Below are positions 60,401 through 64,000 of a DNA stretch of 64,000 nucleotides, in pieces. Every line of letters starts with the position of its first letter. Position 1 is the stretch's first letter. The notes below the pieces were generated by a model. The model saw only the letters and a program-made list of their open reading frames with translations, did no database searches and was not told the DNA's origin. The translations under genes and the position numbers were made by a program. The stretch comes from Lytechinus pictus (taxonomy: Eukaryota > Echinodermata > Echinoidea > Temnopleuroida > Toxopneustidae): contig NW_026974140.1 of NCBI RefSeq assembly GCF_037042905.1, positions 14,620,001 through 14,684,000 of the forward strand, written 5' to 3'.

Positions 60401-63400
60401 AGATGCAAAAAAGATGGTTCAGTACCACTGAACAAAAATGAGGATATTGTTTAAAATTAACAGTAAAATGGGTGAAAATGGAAGTTGAATACATTGATAA
60501 AGTTAATTCACAAGATTTATATATTAGTGCTCACAAAAGCAGGTTATTGGAAGAGACAACTTTGTTAATATTATGCATGCAAATGAGACGGCAAGTGTTA
60601 CAAATAATCTGAACAATAATCTGTAATGAGTTTTGCATGGATATATGATCAATACTGTGCTGCGTGATTAAACCTCACCCCGTAATACTTTTATTCCTAT
60701 TAATATAGTTAATTCACACACATGCAAACAGAGACAAACTTTAAACCTATAAAGGAACCTTTCATGGATGTAGAATTGCCTAAACTGCCAAGGTTTAGAA
60801 AATTCAACAGATTTGTAAAATTAAAATCAATATAAAAAACTTATGATAATGACTTTATATTAACAAGAGGGCACAATCAAGTCCTATATAATCTCTCATA
60901 CTTATGACAAAATTTCGAGGAGACTTGAAGAATTTCCAATTTTCATAATCCTGAATACCTCCATTTTACAGCGAGCATACAAACATAATGGGCCAAGGTG
61001 TATGAAGTGTAGCTGCGGCTTCAAACAAAACTCAAATATGGAAAGCCAAAAGTGCAATAACCTGTCATATATAGGTCATGCACTTTGCCTTAATTTGTAA
61101 GCAAAAAAAAAAAACATGATTGATGGTTTATCAGATCAATGATGGATGCACAATTATACACTATCTCTCAAGAGCAGTATGCTGAAGTGTACATGTTCTT
61201 GATGAATAATGGTGCTCCTGGCCTTCCATAGTTGATATTCAGTTAAATCAATGCACATTTTTGTGGCAGGACTTGGTTTTAAGTTTAACCACACAGCACA
61301 GTATATAGCAATGAATCAAACTTCAAGAACAGAGCATGGGTAAACATGCTAAATTAAATGAAGCAAAATGAAAGATACAAGCATGCCAATAAATGTTGAT
61401 TTTCAAATGATATCCAACCACCAAAATAAAACTATTTGGATTGGCATACTCTGTTCTATCAGCAGTCATTTCATGCTCTCTGTCGTAAGTGTCGTCGGCA
61501 TCGGCAGCCGAGGCCTCATAATTGATGGAGCCGTTGAAACTGTGTTCAAGCGACTGACAGCTGCTGCTAATCCTATCCACTTCAGAGGTATAGTAATTAA
61601 GGCCCTTGAAGTTGGACCCATTAGGATTCACTCGACTCATAAAGTCCTTACTTTTCATTGGAGGCTGGGTGTCAGCATCCTCCAAGACCTTCGCCACCTG
61701 GAATTTCTCCTATACAGACAAAAAGAAGTAAGAAATAGAGGATGAAATGAATGGAATATTTTAAAAGTGGAAAGTAACAACAGCCAATAAAGTGTAGGGG
61801 CAAAAAATTCCCTTTATGTAAATATCATGAAGCTCCTTCCTATTATACTGTAGCATGTGGTCTGCTAAAGCCGGGGTAATAATAATAGCATGGCCCGCTG
61901 GGAGAACAGTTTTCAGAACTGAATGGCTACCCTTTGTTATATATACTGTTATTATTATTATAATTAAAGGAAAATGAAACCCTTGAAACCAGCTGAATCC
62001 ATATCAAAGAGAAAAATCAAAGAAACATATTGTTGAAAGTTTGAGGAAGATTGAATGAATAATAAGAAAGTTATTAGCATTTGAATATCGAGATCACTAA
62101 TGCCATGTAGATCCTCCTGTTGGCAATGCGACCAAGATCTGTGATGTCACACACGTACAACTCCCTCATTACTTTAGTACTTATTTCACTTATATTCTCA
62201 CTTTTATAGAGTCTATCACAAGGTGAGGTGTTCTCTTTATGAGAGGACAAGTACAGAGGTTTCACAACATTATATCATTGATGAATCGTTTGTCATATGA
62301 TTAGAATGAGCAAAAAGGGGTGTTTTGGGGTATATGTTCAGTGTCCAAAAGGGGAGAGTTGTTCATCTATGACATCATAGATCTTGGTCGCATTGCCAAT
62401 GGGAGGATCTCCATAGCATTAGTGATCTCGACATTCAAATGCTCAGAACTCTTCTATTGCTAGTCCTATTTTACTCAAACTTTTGTTGATCTTATTCTTT
62501 GATTTTTCTGCTTTCACAAAAGCCAACTTGCTCCAAGTGTTTAATTCTCCTTTAAAGTCATTTACGAACAGAAAGACATACTTAATAACCTGACATGGGC
62601 CTTTTTTTAATACTTTGAGTACAACATATACCTTTTATACTTTGCCTTGTAAAAAAAATCAAACTCTTCAGATATAATCATATCTCAATATCAAAACAAC
62701 TAGTGCCCAATAATGATTTTTTTTTTCTTGGAGTTTAAAGGTACAGTATGTTAGCTATATAAACTCCCAACTTACCCTTCTCATAGCCAGTGCTATATCA
62801 GATGGTACATCTGGTATGATGTACATAATGAAGAACTTCACTGCAAATACAATGTGCTGTAAATAAATCAAAATAAATTGAGAATTGGACACTTAATTGA
62901 ACACAATTGCTTAAATTCTCATGGATCTTTCTTGAAATAAGCAATGGATAGATTAAAATCTATATAAAAAAAAATAGAGATTGTTTCACAGACATGGAAA
63001 TATAGCAAACTCCATTTCTTAGATTTTTAATGGATATTTTTTTTAATACATGAGCTTAAATGCACCTTTAACATAGCTTATAATTTAGAGAAAACACTGA
63101 AAACTTATTGAATATTTAATAGCTAAAATTCAGGGGAGCATTTTATCAAAAACTTTCATTCGACAAATTATCAAATCTGACAGCTTCTTTGATCAGTTGG
63201 ATAAAACAGGACTTGTTTGATAAAATGTCTGACAAGTCCTTTAATGAATTGCTCCCTGAACTATGCAATCACATCATTTGAAGAGAAACATCTGACTCAT
63301 TTAAATAATATTTTCAATGCCATAGGTGCATGTATGGTTCCCACAGTGGCAATTTCATTATATTCACTGACGAAAGAGGCAGTTTAGAAGAAGTCTCTTG

Positions 63401-63626
63401 AAAGTGAATGAAAATCGCTTTTCTTAGAAAAATATTTCAAATTTTATGCATATAAACGTTTCCAAACAGAGGAAAAGAAAATTTATGATTACCTCAAATC
63501 CTATGACAATCCAAAGCTTTTCAACATTAGAGTACTTCCTTCCCCATTGAGCAGTGAATGCAATGATGAAAGCATTGGATATAACACCAGCAAAGTTGAT
63601 GAAGTCTAAGATGGAGAACCACATTC
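57092..63626 (-). CDS. Anoctamin (TMEM16 family), last four exons
   Basis: Anoctamins are ten-helix Ca2+-gated chloride channels or lipid scramblases. Exons in transcription order: 63626-63493, 62856-62776, 61709-61450 and 57404-57092, phase-consistent, 262 codons plus stop visible. The first encodes GMWFSILDFINFAGVISNAF and IIAFTAQW (TM9-like), the junction gives LWIVIGFEHIVFAVKFFIMY and IIPDVPSDI (TM10 with the family's IPD motif), then the cytosolic C-terminus. The FEH.VF and IPD features point to the ANO1-7/9 branch rather than ANO8/ANO10, but the paralogue cannot be named. The helices that bind the main Ca2+ pair lie off the window to the right. Confidence 0.85.
57514..58099 (+). mobile_element. 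TTAA MITE (AGGAGAATGAAAC), copy B
   Basis: TTAA at 57510-57513 and 58100-58103; same ends and orientation as copy A and almost identical throughout (586 bp). Lies in the anoctamin intron before the last exon. High identity to A and C suggests recent spread. Confidence 0.88.
59020..59330 (-). repeat. About 108-bp tandem array, 3 copies, acceptor-like edge
   Basis: Units begin (on +) CTGTAAGATACTGAAGCAGA, CTGTAAGAGACTGCAGTAAA and CTGTAAGAGACTGAGGCAAA near 59021, 59127 and 59238. On the - strand each unit ends TCTTACAG, a good 3' splice site, and the one nearest 59020 is followed by TCTATATCAAGTGGAGG and GTATGT. Confidence 0.8.
61450..61709 (-). CDS. Anoctamin exon: start of cytosolic C-terminus
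   Basis: Acceptor TGTATAG; encodes EKFQVAKVLEDADTQPPMKS and a Ser/Asn-rich then acidic stretch ending DREHEMTADRT-E. The donor is GA|GTATGC, weak, chosen because it gives a phase (2) that joins the next exon as E-LTYDENGDSY. A later phase-0 donor (TTTTG|GTGGTT near 61413) is possible if the candidate microexon at 59000 is used. Confidence 0.78.
61968..62551 (-). mobile_element. TTAA MITE (AGGAGAATGAAAC), copy C
   Basis: TTAA at 61964-61967 and 62552-62555; inverted relative to A and B, starting AGGAAAATGAAACCCTTG. 584 bp, in the anoctamin intron between the TM10 exon and the C-terminal exon. Confidence 0.88.
62776..62856 (-). CDS. Anoctamin exon: TM10 and IPD motif
   Basis: Twenty-seven codons: HIVFAVKFFIMYIIPDVPSD then IALAMRR, with acceptor TTTACAG and donor AGG|GTAAGT. 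The FEH-helix-IPDVP arrangement is the strongest family signature in the window. Confidence 0.9.
63132..63257. mobile_element. MITE with AGGGGAGC inverted ends
   Basis: AGGGGAGCATTTTATCAAA at the left and, inverted, AGGGAGCAATTCATTAAA at the right, with GACTTGT/GACAAGT inside. About 126 bp; related to 33111-33250. Confidence 0.6.
63493..63626 (-). CDS. Anoctamin exon: TM9 region
   Basis: Acceptor TTTCATTCAG, donor TTTGAG|GTAATC. NFAGVISNAFIIAFT matches the membrane helix plus NAFxIAFT motif typical of anoctamins, followed by a short loop (QWGRKYSNVEK) and LWIVIGFE leading into the last helix. Phase 1 to 0. Confidence 0.87.
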
Positions 63627-63649
63627 CTGAATGAAAATTCCACATGAAA

Positions 63650-63830
63650 AAAGAAAGAGAAAATTAAAAATACTTCTCTTCTCCCTTCTTTATTCCTCTT
63701 CTTTCTCCTCATCCTTTCTTTTGTCTTTTTCCTCTTCCCCTACCACTTCACCTTCTCCTCCTCATCTTCCTCCTTCTCATCTCCTTCTTTCTTTTCCCCC
63801 TTTATCTTCTTGATCTCCTTTTTTTTCTTT
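63650..63830 (+). repeat. Polypyrimidine (CT-rich) tract
   Basis: About 170 bp that is almost all C and T on the + strand, upstream of the TM9 exon on the - strand, hence purine-rich in the transcript. Low complexity, not coding. Confidence 0.9.
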
Positions 63831-64000
63831 GTCTTGGGTCATACATAAATTCAGAGGAAACTCAGAATAAAAAGTACTAAAATCAGCTTATGTCATACAC
63901 CATGTTCTATATAATACACAAAGCTTTAACTAGGAAATATCATACGAGTACTGCTATAAAAAAAGAAAGAAATAAATGAATAAATAAAAAAATAAAAAGA

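Overview
This is animal genomic DNA: intron-containing genes with clean GT-AG exon boundaries, AT-rich introns, many microsatellites and a dense load of short DNA-transposon remnants. The proteins are of general bilaterian type. The repeat style suggests a marine invertebrate deuterostome, most likely an echinoderm, but that is inference; the sequence does not fix the species.

The window holds three protein-coding genes. (1) On the + strand, 664-17759, the 3' two thirds of KIDINS220/ARMS, the ankyrin-repeat scaffold with a membrane-embedded KAP P-loop NTPase. Its twelve exons join without a phase break into 1448 codons plus stop, and the 5' exons lie to the left of the window. (2) On the - strand, 52301 down to 27433, a complete MOSPD2 gene: sixteen coding exons, 1701 nt, 566 residues, with an N-terminal CRAL-TRIO domain, an MSP domain and a C-terminal membrane anchor. 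(3) On the - strand, 63626 down to 57092, the last four exons of an anoctamin (TMEM16) gene whose 5' part lies to the right. KIDINS220 and MOSPD2 are convergent across about 9 kb of gene-free, repeat-bearing DNA (18.2-27.4 kb). The anoctamin and MOSPD2 are in tandem on the - strand. KIDINS220 and MOSPD2 are both membrane scaffold or tether proteins, but nothing here shows that the three genes act in one pathway.

The rest is introns and repeats. There are four copies of a 0.6-1.2 kb element that carries perfect DR1 nuclear-receptor half-site pairs, four copies of a TTAA-flanked MITE (one with a 982 bp TA-flanked element nested in it), a piggyBac-like CCCT/AGGG MITE, a three-level transposon nest at 46.2-49.3 kb with exact 8-bp and 9-bp target duplications, a tRNA-derived SINE with its target duplication, several small hairpin MITEs, and (TGG/TGA)n, (GAT)n and (TCTA/TCCA)n microsatellites.

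No previously undescribed multi-gene system is evident. The most unusual signal is that several tandem arrays are built on exon edges and so multiply splice sites: 15 copies of a 76-bp unit carrying the KIDINS220 exon-8 5' splice site (11687-12808), a doubled 5' splice site after the KIDINS220 exon at 4337-4488, about eight copies of the 3' splice site and first codons of MOSPD2 exon 9 (34872-36290), and possibly three copies of an acceptor beside a candidate anoctamin microexon (59020-59330).
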